A stretch of 64,000 nt of DNA from Methanobacterium veterum (GCF_000745485.1 NZ_KN050693.1:535995-599994), one strand, 5' to 3'. Counted from the stretch's first letter, positions 26,868-36,782 are shown. The notes: generated by a model not told the origin, from the letters alone. Numbers and translations are program-made.

Positions 26868-27890
26868 ATGAAAATTGCGGGATTTGACATAGGTGGAGCA
26901 AATACAGACCTGGCAGTGGTTGACTTTGATGATCAGGGTAATATAACAGGAATTAAAGCAGATTTTGAGTATTTTCCAATGTGGTTAAAAAATAATGAAC
27001 TTGGTGATGCCCTTTTACGCTTACTTGGTGATGATTTAAAGGATATAGATGCTGTGGGCATTTGTATGACAGCAGAACTTGTGGATGCATATAAAACAAA
27101 GAGAGAAGGAGTAATAGACATTGCAAAAAAATCTAAGGAATCATTTCCGGTTCCTGTAGGTTTTATTGGAATAAATGGTGTTTTAAGTTTTGAAGAACTT
27201 GTTGAAAGGCCTGATGAAGTTGCTGCAGCAAACTGGATTGCAACATCTAAAATAGCAGCAGAAATAGAGGAAAATTGTATAATGATAGATACTGGAAGCA
27301 CAACCACAGATATTATTCCAATTAAAAATGGATCTGAATGCGCTAAAGGTAGATCTGACCTTGAAAGATTAAAAACAGGAGAACTGGTATACAGCGCAAC
27401 TCTCCGGACAAATTTGGCTGCAATAGTAGATAAAGTACCTTTAGGTGATGAATGGGTAAGGGTATCTTCAGAACTTTTCGCAGCCACTGCAGATATTCAC
27501 ACAGTACTTGGAAACATAACTGAAGAGGATTACAGCTGCAGTACCTGTGATGGGGCAGGAAAATCAAAAGAAGAGTGTATGCGAAGAATTTCAAGGGTTA
27601 TTTGTGGAGATATGGATATGCTGAGTGAATCTGATATAGAAAAGATTGCAGCATATATCTACAAGAGACAAGCTGAAAAAGTTGCTGAAGCCCTTTTAGA
27701 AGTTTCAGAAAGGGAAAATATCACAAAAGTTGTAACAACTGGTCTTGGCATGGACATAGTTGGTGCAAGAGCAGCAGAAGTAGCTGGACTTGAATCAACA
27801 GGTATGGATACAATACTTAAAAAGGATGAATGTGTCGTTGCCCCTGCAGTTGGTACTGCGCTGATGATGAGGGACCACATAAAAGATTAA
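26868..27890 (+). CDS. mfnF: H4MPT-linked C1 transfer pathway protein, MfnF-like
   Basis: About 340 residues of the ASKHA (actin-like ATPase / hydantoinase-like) superfamily. N-terminal [15 protein letters not shown] and the central [14 protein letters not shown] are the two phosphate-binding motifs; a Cys pair ([14 protein letters not shown]) lies near 220. Homologs in methanogens act in methanofuran assembly, joining the furan moiety to the glutamyl-tyramine part. GAGTGAT precedes the ATG at 26868; an in-frame GTG at 26859 lies in that ribosome site. Co-located with the mfnD-like gene. Confidence 0.82.
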   Translation: MKIAGFDIGGANTDLAVVDFDDQGNITGIKADFEYFPMWLKNNELGDALLRLLGDDLKDIDAVGICMTAELVDAYKTKREGVIDIAKKSKESFPVPVGFIGINGVLSFEELVERPDEVAAANWIATSKIAAEIEENCIMIDTGSTTTDIIPIKNGSECAKGRSDLERLKTGELVYSATLRTNLAAIVDKVPLGDEWVRVSSELFAATADIHTVLGNITEEDYSCSTCDGAGKSKEECMRRISRVICGDMDMLSESDIEKIAAYIYKRQAEKVAEALLEVSERENITKVVTTGLGMDIVGARAAEVAGLESTGMDTILKKDECVVAPAVGTALMMRDHIKD

Positions 27891-28016
27891 ATTCATTTCA
27901 ACTTTTTTTATTAAATTAAGACTATCTTTGAATTTGATAACAGCAAATTATAATAAGTTTTAAACTAAAACCAAACCTTTTAAATTGCAAATATTAACGG
28001 AAAGCGTAGTGATTTA

Positions 28017-28697
28017 ATGATTAAGAAGATGTTCATAATACTCATTTTAATGGTGGGTATAATAGCCGCGGCAGTATTTATGCTGTATAATTCCAGCGAT
28101 CATTCTACTTTAGGTTCAAATAGCAAAAGATATGTCACTAAAGATGTATATGCTCATTACAGCGCATCTGCACCTAAAATAGCAGTTATAACTGGGATGC
28201 ATCCGAGGGAAACTTCTGCTAAAACAGTTGTACCGGAAGTTATTAAATTATACGCACTTACGCACAACGTTGAAATTGTAAATTATAAGGTAACAGTTAC
28301 TGACAGCCCGCAGGATTTCACAACCGGTCGTTACAACGGTCAGTGTCTGGTGGCCAAATATATAATTCCAGATATCGCAAAATCAAATTACAGCCTGGTA
28401 ATAATAGTCCATGACCATGAAAAAGGATATGGCAGCGGATATTATATTGCTACTCCTACAATGGACTCACCATCGGTAAATCTTGCAGAAAAAGTGAGCA
28501 GTCTTTTACCTGATTTTAATTACTACCAGAGAAACACGGATTCAAAAGCTCAAAGTTCATCAATTGCCCAGGTTGACACTCCAATCGTAAATACAGGAAC
28601 TCCAGTATTTGTTTATGAGATTCCAGAATGGTTAAGTAATTCTAATGTATTTACTAACTCCAATAGGTTAATTGATGCCTGTTTTAATTCAATTTAA
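28017..28697 (+). CDS. Membrane-anchored/secreted putative M14-like metallohydrolase, paralog 1
   Basis: 226 residues. An N-terminal hydrophobic helix (residues about 5-24) is an uncleaved anchor or signal peptide, so the domain is extracellular. GMHPRE carries an HxxE pair (His62, Glu65) like the zinc-binding HxxE of M14 carboxypeptidases and AstE/AspA-like deacylases; His132 or His134 (VHDHEKGYG) and Glu201 (VYEIPEW) are in the right order to be the third ligand and the catalytic Glu. This reading is inferred from motif order only. First of three tandem paralogs sharing all these motifs. GTGAT ribosome site. Confidence 0.78.
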   Translation: MIKKMFIILILMVGIIAAAVFMLYNSSDHSTLGSNSKRYVTKDVYAHYSASAPKIAVITGMHPRETSAKTVVPEVIKLYALTHNVEIVNYKVTVTDSPQDFTTGRYNGQCLVAKYIIPDIAKSNYSLVIIVHDHEKGYGSGYYIATPTMDSPSVNLAEKVSSLLPDFNYYQRNTDSKAQSSSIAQVDTPIVNTGTPVFVYEIPEWLSNSNVFTNSNRLIDACFNSI

Positions 28698-28759
28698 AGA
28701 ATTAACTACATTTACTTTTTATTTTGAACGATATGTTAAAACTCGTAGGAAATATAATT

Positions 28760-29455
28760 ATGAAAAAAACTTTAGTTATAATTGGTATAGTTGTTATTAT
28801 CGTTGCAGTTATGGTTGGATCTTTAAATACAGCCAGTTCAATTAAACATTTTACTTTAGGGTCAGATAATAAAGGATTCGTCACTAAAACCATATATGAT
28901 CATTCAGGATCATCGACTAAGAAGATAGCAATTGTAACTGGAATGCATCCGAGGGAAATTTCAGCTAAAATGGTGGTGCCTGAAGTTATAACAGATTATG
29001 CTAAATCACACAAAGTTGAAGTTGTAAGCTATCAGGTAACTGTCACTGCTAATCCTGATATATTTGTAACTGGCCGGCATAACGGTGAAAGCCTCGTTGC
29101 TAAATATGTAATTCCTGATATTAAAAAATCAAATTATGAACTGGTGATTATCTGCCACAATCATGAGAAGGGCTATGGTAATGATAGCTATTACATTGCC
29201 ACCCCTACAATGGATTCTCAATCTATAACTCTGGCAGAATCAGTACACAATCTCTTGCCTGATTTTAATTACTATCAAAGAGACGCAGATTCGAAGGCTC
29301 AAAGTTCATCAATTACCACTGTTGATGACCCAATCGTAGCTACTGGGACTCCCGTTTTTGTTTATGAGATTCCAGAATGGCTAGATAACTCTAATGTATA
29401 TTCTAATTCTAATAAGTTAATTGATGCATGTTTTAAGTCAATTGGGGCGACTTAA
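28760..29455 (+). CDS. Membrane-anchored/secreted putative M14-like metallohydrolase, paralog 2
   Basis: About 231 residues from the ATG at 28760 (MKKTLVIIGIVVI...), which gives a proper signal anchor; in-frame starts at 28724 (TTG) and 28733 lie upstream but would put an odd extension before it. Shares with paralog 1 the LGSDNKGFVTK segment, GMHPRE, CHNHEKGYG, YYIATPTMDS, DFNYYQRDADSKAQSSSI and VYEIPEW. About 60 bp after paralog 1, so probably co-transcribed. The conserved patch of His/Glu motifs with variable surfaces suggests related substrates. Confidence 0.75.
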   Translation: MKKTLVIIGIVVIIVAVMVGSLNTASSIKHFTLGSDNKGFVTKTIYDHSGSSTKKIAIVTGMHPREISAKMVVPEVITDYAKSHKVEVVSYQVTVTANPDIFVTGRHNGESLVAKYVIPDIKKSNYELVIICHNHEKGYGNDSYYIATPTMDSQSITLAESVHNLLPDFNYYQRDADSKAQSSSITTVDDPIVATGTPVFVYEIPEWLDNSNVYSNSNKLIDACFKSIGAT

Positions 29456-29596
29456 ACATATTCCCTTTTTATTACTAATTTTTATAAAAGTTTTTATATG
29501 GTTAGATCAAACCTTTCTTAGGCAGGTCAATAAATCTCTAAATATTCAAAAATCAGAGCTGACAATTTCCAGAAATCAGAGTTCTAGGTGAATTCA

Positions 29597-30325
29597 ATGA
29601 TTAAAAAAAAATTAACTATAATTGTTCTATGTGCAATTGTTATCATATTAACAGCTGCATCTTTAAATACAGCTAGTTCAACTAAACATACTACTTTAGG
29701 TTCAGACAGCCGAGGCTATGTCATAAAGGATGTGTATATGCCAAATGAGACTTTAAGCTCTAAATTGGCGAACTTTACTGGTACTTCTTCTCAAAAAAAA
29801 GTTAAAGTAGCAGTTGTTACAGGTATACATCCTAGAGAAACACTTTCAATAAATGTATCTGATGCTGTAGTAAAAGATTATGCTAAATCCCACGATGTTG
29901 AGATAGTACATTACACCATTGTAGTGCATGAAAACTTTGATTATTATACTGCAGGTAGAAACAAAGGACAGGGTCTTGCCGCAGATTATATCATTCAAGA
30001 TGTTGCTAAATCTGATTATGATGTTATAATAATATGTCATGACCATAAAAAAGGTTATGGTGAAGGGTTTTACATTGCAACTCCTTCAATGGATAATAAA
30101 TCTGTAACACTTGCAGAAAAGGTTGACAAAGCTATGTCTGGATTAAGATTCCTGCCTTCCGATGAAAATCCTAAAAAGAAAGGTACATCAACCGAAGTTT
30201 TCACAAAACCTTTAGCAGCTACTGGACACGCTACATTTGTTTATGAGATCCCTGAATGGGTGAGTTACAGCGAAGCTTATAATGTGACCTATAATTTAGT
30301 TGACACGGCTTATAATTCGATATAA
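29597..30325 (+). CDS. Membrane-anchored/secreted putative M14-like metallohydrolase, paralog 3
   Basis: About 242 residues. AGGTGA at 29586-29591 sets the ATG at 29597 (GTG at 29588 is in the ribosome site). Same signal anchor, then LGSDSRGYV, an extra 15-20 residue insertion (NETLSSKLANFTG), TGIHPRET, CHDHKKGYGEG, YIATPSMD and VYEIPEW. The QRNTDSKAQSS segment of paralogs 1 and 2 is replaced. A TATA-like TTTTTATATGG near 29490 suggests its own promoter. More diverged than the other two. Confidence 0.75.
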   Translation: MIKKKLTIIVLCAIVIILTAASLNTASSTKHTTLGSDSRGYVIKDVYMPNETLSSKLANFTGTSSQKKVKVAVVTGIHPRETLSINVSDAVVKDYAKSHDVEIVHYTIVVHENFDYYTAGRNKGQGLAADYIIQDVAKSDYDVIIICHDHKKGYGEGFYIATPSMDNKSVTLAEKVDKAMSGLRFLPSDENPKKKGTSTEVFTKPLAATGHATFVYEIPEWVSYSEAYNVTYNLVDTAYNSI

Positions 30326-30414
30326 TTAATGGAAAATCAACATTTTTCATATAATTATTGTTTAACTTTTTTTAAATTTTGCAAAATCAAGGAATTTAAA
30401 AACTAAAAAATAAT

Positions 30415-30654
30415 CTATCCATAAATCAATGTATAAATAAATATTCCGAGGGCTATAAAAGGCAGTGCTTCATTTATAATAATTAGAATTTCCATATCTC
30501 CAATTTTTCGAGGGGTATATGTCTCTAAAAGCAGTGCTGCACTTAGTATAAGCCATCCGAGGGCATATAAGTAACTTTTAATATACAATGTATATATAAA
30601 AATAATTAGAAATATACATCCTGCTGCAATGCTGAATCTGTCATTTGGTGACAT
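30415..30654 (-). CDS. Small membrane protein of unknown function
   Basis: 79 residues with three predicted membrane helices (AAGCIFLIIFIYTLYI, ALGWLILSAALLLE, EALPFIALGIFIYTLI). No family recognised. AGAGG lies six nucleotides before the ATG, supporting translation. Divergently transcribed from the neighbouring CcdC-like membrane protein gene with only 77 bp between them, so they may share regulation. Confidence 0.65.
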   Translation of the reverse strand: MSPNDRFSIAAGCIFLIIFIYTLYIKSYLYALGWLILSAALLLETYTPRKIGDMEILIIINEALPFIALGIFIYTLIYG

Positions 30655-30731
30655 ATGATGCCTCTTTTTTATTATTTTTGTTTAGTATGTAATTTATATA
30701 CTTTGAAATAAATCCAATAATGAGTGATATA

Positions 30732-31241
30732 ATGACAGTGATAGTACCAGATAATAATTTTATGGCCAGTCCTTCTTTCCTTATCCTAATTTTGTTAATC
30801 ATTATACTGCAATTACGTGAAAGGAAGATAAAATTAAGGAAATTAATAATTATGCCAGTAATTTTGTCTATAATTACAATTCCCATGATTTATGTGGAAA
30901 TATACAGCGTTTTCAACGCCGTAGTTATATTTTTTGGCCTTTTAATAGGAATATTAATGGGCTTTTTAATATCCAGATTTATGGAAGTTAAGATGAATGA
31001 AGATGGCTCTATGGTAATGAAGGGTTCTCTTATTGCGGTGCTTCTATGGGCTGCAATTATTGTAGTTAGGATATATGGAAAAAGTGCAGTTAGCAGCATG
31101 AGAGTTATAGACTTAAACCTTTTAACAGCTATATTCCTTATTATGGCAGTGGGTGCAATGATTTCCCGCCGTATATTCATTTACTGGAAATATGTAAACT
31201 TTAAAAAGAATGATGCTTTAAAGCAGGACTTAATTAACTGA
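30732..31241 (+). CDS. CcdC-like / DUF1453-type membrane protein
   Basis: About 169 residues, four or five membrane helices, with a conserved LQLRERKIKLRKLIIMP stretch after helix 1 as in the CcdC/DUF1453 family. GAGTGAT at 30722-30728 precedes the ATG at 30732; the ATG at 30720 lies before it and is unlikely. CcdC relatives are linked to cytochrome c biogenesis in Bacillus, but no cytochrome genes are near, so the name is structural only. Confidence 0.65.
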   Translation: MTVIVPDNNFMASPSFLILILLIIILQLRERKIKLRKLIIMPVILSIITIPMIYVEIYSVFNAVVIFFGLLIGILMGFLISRFMEVKMNEDGSMVMKGSLIAVLLWAAIIVVRIYGKSAVSSMRVIDLNLLTAIFLIMAVGAMISRRIFIYWKYVNFKKNDALKQDLIN

Positions 31242-31287
31242 AAAAGTTATAAATTGGCCTAATGATGCAACATTTAAAATGAGAATA

Positions 31288-31731
31288 TTATTTACATGGC
31301 ATTTCGATACATCCAGGTAAGGTGGTCGTTGTAAGCCTGAATTTCCCAGTACGTTGTATGATTTTCATTAAACCTTTAAAATCAAGAGGTTTTGAGATAT
31401 AGCAATCTACATGATTTATATAAGCAATTTTAGCATCTTTTGGGGAATTTGAAGCTGTAAGAATTACAGTGGGTATTGAATTTAATTTTTTATCCATTTT
31501 AATTCTTTTAAGTATTTCATGTCCGTTTATAATGGGTAAGTACAGGTCTAATATTATTATATCCAGATTGTAATTATCATTTCCTTTTTTATACAAAAAA
31601 TTTAATGCTTCTGTGCCGTCTTTAACCGCGTGTATTTCAGCGGGTATATGATACTCTTTAAAAATTTCTACTGTCCATCTAATGTCTGCAGGGTTGTCTT
31701 CAACCAGTAGTAATTTAACAGGTTTCTTCAT
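31288..31731 (-). CDS. Single-domain response regulator (receiver domain only)
   Basis: 147 residues. Receiver fold with acidic pair Glu11-Asp12 (LVEDNPAD), phosphoacceptor Asp62 (IILDLYLP), Thr92 (LTASN) and Lys114 (ISKPLDF). Resembles cyanobacterial-type Rcp1-like stand-alone receivers that partner with hybrid or phytochrome-like kinases. No kinase gene is nearby. A TTG at 31743 is in frame, but GAGG six nucleotides before the ATG at 31731 defines the start. Convergent with the CcdC-like gene. Confidence 0.88.
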   Translation of the reverse strand: MKKPVKLLLVEDNPADIRWTVEIFKEYHIPAEIHAVKDGTEALNFLYKKGNDNYNLDIIILDLYLPIINGHEILKRIKMDKKLNSIPTVILTASNSPKDAKIAYINHVDCYISKPLDFKGLMKIIQRTGKFRLTTTTLPGCIEMPCK

Positions 31732-32046
31732 TGTATGCCTCAAGATCCTTGTACAAACTGAATTTTAATTCATGTTTTAAGTGATTGAATCAGTTTCAAT
31801 ATTCCTATTGTTGAATAGACATCGTATGTTATATTATATTGTAATTAATCCTTAATAAATTTAATTTTTGGAATTGTGGCTATGATCTGGCCATATTAGT
31901 AATACTCAAAAATTTATTCCAGTTCATAAAAAAATAGTGAAATTAAAAATTAAAATTTTCAAATTATTTTTTGTTGAAAATTGTAAAAAAAGAAATTTAA
32001 TGTGTAATTTGATCAATCTACACGATTTAAGATTTTGAGTTTGGTT
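31732..32046. other. Intergenic region, 315 bp
   Basis: AT-rich; promoter elements for the receiver gene probably lie near 31800-31850 (TTATATTATATTG). No open frame or strong hairpin seen. Confidence 0.35.
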
Positions 32047-32628
32047 TTAGTACCAAACATCTTTCATACCAATTAAATATGCAATCATGTTAGTTAGAAG
32101 ATGTAGAACGATACTTATAATAAGTATAATTATAATCATGTTTAATGGTATAAAAACTATAAGCGAAGCAAATATTAATGCACCAATTACAAAATCAAGT
32201 TGATCTAGAAATGGTGCAGCTTTTCCTCTTTCGATTCCAATCCTTCTTTTTATAAAGCTTCCGACTGCATCACCAATTAAAGCACCGCCTCCTAGGAAAA
32301 GTCCTATGATGGCACCTTGTAGTATACTTGTCGGTATTGGTCCTTGAATTATCGTAATTCCGGGTATTAAGCTAAAGACGTTTCCATAATACGCTGATAC
32401 AGATCCTTGAAGGATTCCTATTAAAGTTCCAATTAATGTTCCAATAATGGTTCCTTTCCAAGTTACTCCATTACCTATAATACGCCGACCGTCACGAAAA
32501 TTACGGCCGAAATCCAGTGGTTTACCGCCTCCGAAGACTAATGCTGAAACATTTGCAAGGTATGCCGGTAACATAAAGTATATTACATATGCTGATAAAA
32601 CTAAAACACTGATAACACTTGCATCCAT
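32047..32628 (-). CDS. carS: CDP-archaeol synthase (CarS)
   Basis: 193 residues, about five membrane helices. Activates unsaturated archaeol phosphate (2,3-di-O-geranylgeranylglyceryl phosphate) with CTP to CDP-archaeol, a precursor of all polar archaeal lipids. Signature segments: FGGGKPLDFGRNFRDGRR (about 32-49), NGVTWKG, LIGDAVGSFIKRRIGIERGKA with LDQLDF. An AGGAGGT ribosome site precedes the ATG. Divergent from a tetraether synthase-like gene 63 bp away, linking the two in lipid synthesis. Confidence 0.93.
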   Translation of the reverse strand: MDASVISVLVLSAYVIYFMLPAYLANVSALVFGGGKPLDFGRNFRDGRRIIGNGVTWKGTIIGTLIGTLIGILQGSVSAYYGNVFSLIPGITIIQGPIPTSILQGAIIGLFLGGGALIGDAVGSFIKRRIGIERGKAAPFLDQLDFVIGALIFASLIVFIPLNMIIIILIISIVLHLLTNMIAYLIGMKDVWY

Positions 32629-32691
32629 GGTTTACCTCCTGTTTTAAAGCAAGATAATAATTATGTTATTTATAAATATATCTATGGTGAG

Positions 32692-34227
32692 ATGATGGTT
32701 ATAAAGAAAACCAAAAGTCTATGTCCTCAATGTCTTTCAGTTGTAGATGCTGAAGTTTATGAAGACGGCGACAAAATTATGATAAAAAAAGAATGCAAAG
32801 AGCATGGTATTTTTGATAGTACTTATTGGGGTAGTGATGAACTCTACCTAAAAGCTTCAGAGAGTGATCACAAGGGGAATGGAATAATTAATCCCCAAAC
32901 TTTATCTGAAAAAGAATGTCCTATGAATTGTGGGATATGTTCCGATCATGAAAGTCAAACTATTCTCGGTCTTATTGATGTAACAAACAGGTGTAACTTA
33001 AAATGTCCTGTATGTTTTGCAAATGCTGCAGTTTCAAACCGTTTATATGAACCAACTTACGAAGAAATAAGGAAAATGCTTCAGACTTTAAGGTCAAATA
33101 AGCCAGTTCCAGCACCAGCAATTCAATACGCTGGTGGAGAACCAACAGTAAGAAAAGATCTGGTAGATTTGATTAAACTTGCAAAAGAAGAAGGATTTAG
33201 ACATACTCAGATAGCTACAAATGGTTTAAGACTTGCAAGAAATCCGGAACTTGCAAAAGAACTCAAAGAAGCAGGATTAAACACAGTTTATCTTCAATTT
33301 GATGGAGTTACAGAAGAGCCATATCTTAAGACAAGAAACAAAGACTTACTTGCAACCAAACTTAAAGCAATAGAAAACTGTAGAGCAGTAGATTTGGGCA
33401 TAGTACTGGTTCCTACAATTGTAAAAGGAATAAATGACCACCAGATTGGTGGTATAATAAAATTTGCAGTTGATAACCTTGATATAATAAGGGGAGTTAA
33501 CTTCCAGCCGGTATCCTTTGCAGGAAGAACACCATCAGATGAAGTGGAAGAACAGCGTATAACAATTCCTGATTTTGAAAAACTGGTAGAAAAACAGACT
33601 GACTCCCAAATTAAAGTGGAAGATTTCCATCCTGCATCATGCGTTACACCAATTTCAGAATTTATAGAAGCTATTGAAGGAGAAGAGCAGGTTGTATTTA
33701 CCTGTCACCCTCACTGCGGTGCTGCTACTTATGTTTTTATTGATGATGGCGAAATTATCCCAATTACTCAATTTGTAGATGTGGATAAATTCTTTGAATT
33801 ACTTTCAAAAAGCGCTGAAGACATAAAAGACGGAGGATTAACTGGAAAAGCAAAAACAGTAGCAAGGGCTACACTTGAACTTCCAAGAACAGTAGATATG
33901 TCAAAATCACCAAGTACAGTTGATATCCGATCTATATTGACTTCGGTTTTTAAAGAGAGATCTTACAGCGCTCTTGGAGATTTCCACCATAAAACACTTC
34001 TTATTGGATGCATGCACTTTATGGACCCATGGAACTTTGATCAGGATAGGGTAAAAAGGTGTGTAATACACTATGCAGTCCCAGATGGAAGAATAATCCC
34101 GTTCTGTTCTATGAATGCTATTCACAGGGAAGAAATAGAGAAAAAATTTGCGATTCCATTTGAGAAGGGAAATATAACTGGTGGAAGATTGGAAGGAAAA
34201 TCTGATTTACCTTCTAATAAAACCTAA
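32692..34227 (+). CDS. tes: Radical SAM protein, tetraether synthase-like (Tes)
   Basis: 511 residues. Radical SAM motif CNLKCPVC (Cys101, Cys105, Cys108) followed by QYAGGEPT; extra Cys clusters at 11/14/35 (CPQC...C), 76/80/83 (CPMNCGIC) and later (CVTP, CHPHC, CMHFMDP, C) suggest several metal centres, as in the MJ0619-type enzyme that fuses two archaeol tails to make caldarchaeol tetraethers. Position next to carS fits. ATG at 32692 or 32695, both next to GGTGAG. Confidence 0.82.
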   Translation: MMVIKKTKSLCPQCLSVVDAEVYEDGDKIMIKKECKEHGIFDSTYWGSDELYLKASESDHKGNGIINPQTLSEKECPMNCGICSDHESQTILGLIDVTNRCNLKCPVCFANAAVSNRLYEPTYEEIRKMLQTLRSNKPVPAPAIQYAGGEPTVRKDLVDLIKLAKEEGFRHTQIATNGLRLARNPELAKELKEAGLNTVYLQFDGVTEEPYLKTRNKDLLATKLKAIENCRAVDLGIVLVPTIVKGINDHQIGGIIKFAVDNLDIIRGVNFQPVSFAGRTPSDEVEEQRITIPDFEKLVEKQTDSQIKVEDFHPASCVTPISEFIEAIEGEEQVVFTCHPHCGAATYVFIDDGEIIPITQFVDVDKFFELLSKSAEDIKDGGLTGKAKTVARATLELPRTVDMSKSPSTVDIRSILTSVFKERSYSALGDFHHKTLLIGCMHFMDPWNFDQDRVKRCVIHYAVPDGRIIPFCSMNAIHREEIEKKFAIPFEKGNITGGRLEGKSDLPSNKT

Positions 34228-34433
34228 ATTGAGTTAAATTGTTACTCTAGGAATTAAAATAACTATTTCTAATTCTCTTTTGGAGACTTATTTTCTGGAA
34301 GTTCAGAAAACTATTAATATGCAGAATTAAACAAGAGATCAACTATTAATAATTTAACAAAAAATATAACAAAAACAGTACAAAGTACCATTTCTTTGAA
34401 AGTCTGGAATAAATCAAATAGCAGGTCGTTCAA

Positions 34434-35432
34434 ATGATTATAGAAACTCCATCAAGGCTACACATGACTTTAATAGACCTTAATGGAACTATTGGAAGAG
34501 TTGATGGTGGTGTAGGACTTACCATCAAAAAACCCAAACTTGTTCTTGAAGCAAAATCTCAAGATGAGGGCATCGATATATTTTTTAAAGAATCTCATAA
34601 ATTAAATGAAAAAATAATGGCGGATTATGGGAGAAAAATCGAAAATACAGTTAAGAAAATAACTGATTTCCTTAAAATTGACTCTGGATTTAAATTTGAA
34701 GTTAAAACAGCTTATCCTGCACATTCTGGACTTGGATCAGGTACTCAACTATCCCTTGCAGTTGCAAAGCTTATATTAAATCTTAATGATCGTGATATGG
34801 ATGCATGGCAAATAGCAAAAATCGTTGGAAGAGGTGGGACTTCTGGTATTGGAGTCAGGGCCTTCGATCATGGCGGATTTATTATTGACGGTGGGCATAA
34901 GGTGGATGAAAAGCCTGATTTTTTACCATCATCCGCGTCTAATGCACGTCCTGCACCTTTAATAGCAAGATATGATTTTCCAGAGGATTGGAAAGTAGTA
35001 CTTGCAATTCCAAATGTCCCTGCAGGTGCATCAGGTCAAAATGAGGTAAATATTTTCCAGGGGTACTGCCCAATTAAGCTGGATGAAGTACAGAAATTAT
35101 CTCATTTGATATTAATGAAAATGATGCCTTCTTTAGTTGAAGAAGATTTAGACTCTTTTGGATCTGCAGTTAATGAAATACAGAATATTGGATTTAAAAA
35201 AATAGAAGTTGGGTTTCAGGATTCTGTAATTAATGAAATAGCTCAAAATCTCAGAGATGCAGGTGCAGCAGGGGTTGGAATGAGTTCATTTGGCCCTACT
35301 ATTTATGCGGTAACTGATACAAACACAAAAGATATATCAAAAGTAGCTCAGAGTACTATGAACGAGATTGGTGGAAAAGTTATTGTTACTGAAGCCAAAA
35401 ATAGCGGTGCTACGCTGAAAAAAGAATTTTGA
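34434..35432 (+). CDS. Beta-ribofuranosylaminobenzene 5'-phosphate synthase (RFAP synthase)
   Basis: 332 residues of the GHMP-kinase-like fold with AHSGLGSGTQLSLAVA (phosphate-binding loop) near 97-112, an N-terminal PSRLHMTLIDLNG segment and GGTSGIG near 137. Condenses p-hydroxybenzoate-type acceptor (p-aminobenzoate in the original naming) with PRPP in the first committed step of tetrahydromethanopterin synthesis. AGGT precedes the ATG. Its presence confirms a methanogen-type C1 metabolism. Confidence 0.9.
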   Translation: MIIETPSRLHMTLIDLNGTIGRVDGGVGLTIKKPKLVLEAKSQDEGIDIFFKESHKLNEKIMADYGRKIENTVKKITDFLKIDSGFKFEVKTAYPAHSGLGSGTQLSLAVAKLILNLNDRDMDAWQIAKIVGRGGTSGIGVRAFDHGGFIIDGGHKVDEKPDFLPSSASNARPAPLIARYDFPEDWKVVLAIPNVPAGASGQNEVNIFQGYCPIKLDEVQKLSHLILMKMMPSLVEEDLDSFGSAVNEIQNIGFKKIEVGFQDSVINEIAQNLRDAGAAGVGMSSFGPTIYAVTDTNTKDISKVAQSTMNEIGGKVIVTEAKNSGATLKKEF

Positions 35433-35605
35433 TGATGTTCAAAAATTCAAGGATATAATCAAAGTAAAAATTTTAACATAACCTGTTTACACAGTACCAT
35501 TTGTGTTAAACTATTGGTTAAAATTAATTTATATAAAAATTAAATGATAATAGATTGACACCGCTAAATTAATCAAAATTCTTTAAAAATTCATCACTGA
35601 TTCAT

Positions 35606-36097
35606 ATGAAGAAAAAAATAGAAGGAAAAGTCTGGAAATTTGGAGATAATGTAGATACTGATGTGATAATTCCTGGAAGATATCTGAGAACTTTCAGCCT
35701 GGATGATCTGGCAGCACATGTAATGGAAGGTGTAGACCCTGATTTTTCAGGAAATGTCCAAAAGGGAGATATCATAGTTGCCGACTGGAACTTTGGATGT
35801 GGTTCATCAAGAGAACAAGCTCCAGTAGCCATAAAGCACGCTGGTGTTTCAGCAATAGTTGCAAAATCATTTGCAAGAATTTTTTACAGGAATGCGATAA
35901 ATATAGGGCTACCTGTCATTGTGGCAGATATAAATGCTGAAAAAGGAGATATTTTAAAGATAGACCTGGAAAAAGGCATTATAAAGAACAAATCAACTGA
36001 TGAATCATTTAAAATAGAGCCGTTTAAAAAATTCATGCTTGATATTTTAAAAGACGGCGGATTAGTTAAACATTACCTTAAACTCAAAGAAGGATAG
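35606..36097 (+). CDS. hacB: Homoaconitase small subunit (LeuD/HacB family)
   Basis: 163 residues. Swivel domain of aconitase-type dehydratases: [26 protein letters not shown] and the YLRT loop (residues 26-29). In methanogens YLRT marks the coenzyme-B pathway homoaconitase (2-oxosuberate route), whereas the leucine-pathway enzyme has YLVY or similar, so HacB is favoured over LeuD. The large subunit is not nearby. No strong ribosome site. Confidence 0.85.
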   Translation: MKKKIEGKVWKFGDNVDTDVIIPGRYLRTFSLDDLAAHVMEGVDPDFSGNVQKGDIIVADWNFGCGSSREQAPVAIKHAGVSAIVAKSFARIFYRNAINIGLPVIVADINAEKGDILKIDLEKGIIKNKSTDESFKIEPFKKFMLDILKDGGLVKHYLKLKEG

Positions 36098-36182
36098 GGG
36101 TTTAGGTAAACATAATTTTATTTAAGCATTACAAATAAGTTATATACTGATAAAAAATTTATAAGAATTTGAGGAAAAGTAA

Positions 36183-36782
36183 ATGAAATGTCCTGTATGT
36201 GAATCGGAATCATATGAAATTTTAAAATCAAAAGGCAAGCATTCAAAAGAGCTTCTTTTGAAGTGTGAAGAATGCGGTAATATTTATAGGGAAACCATAA
36301 TACGAGAAAAGCCAGTAGATGTTAGAATAGTTATAAGTGAGTTTGAAAAATCTAAAAAAGCATTCGTAAAACTTTATCCTGACGAGGTGCTGATGGTGGA
36401 TGATATTTTAGACCTCGATGGAAAAGAAGTTGCAGTAAACTCGATTGAAATAAAAACTAGTGCAAGGGTTTATAGAAGTCAGGTATCTGATATAGAAACT
36501 ATTTGGGCATCTTCAATGGATATACCTGCGAGAGTTGGAATTTCTGTAGATTTCGGTGGCAGAGTTATCTCAAAAAAGGTGGATGTTGATAGGGATTTTG
36601 AGTTCACTGTTGGAGATATAGTCAAAATGGGAAACTTGATTTTTAAAATAACTTCCATGAAAACCATTGAACGAAAACTTAGAAAAGGTTTTGCAAAGGC
36701 TTATGTGACTAAAAGGGTTTATGGAAGACCTTTAGAAGAATTCGTAAGATATAATTATGATCTAAGTTCTAATATAGTATGA
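36183..36782 (+). CDS. HVO_0476-family zinc finger protein
   Basis: 199 residues. N-terminal zinc ribbon CPVCES...CEECG (CxxC pairs at about 3-6 and 29-32), then a beta-rich domain (about 95-190) with RVGISVDFGGRVISKKVDVD and GDIVKMGNLIFKI. Matches the archaeal HVO_0476 family of unknown function. Overlaps the start of pcm by four nucleotides, so the pair is translationally coupled. Confidence 0.85.
   Translation: MKCPVCESESYEILKSKGKHSKELLLKCEECGNIYRETIIREKPVDVRIVISEFEKSKKAFVKLYPDEVLMVDDILDLDGKEVAVNSIEIKTSARVYRSQVSDIETIWASSMDIPARVGISVDFGGRVISKKVDVDRDFEFTVGDIVKMGNLIFKITSMKTIERKLRKGFAKAYVTKRVYGRPLEEFVRYNYDLSSNIV

Noticed and set aside
35606..36097. LeuD (isopropylmalate isomerase small subunit)
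   Set aside because: The YLRT loop points to the homoaconitase of coenzyme B synthesis instead, though activity is not proven.
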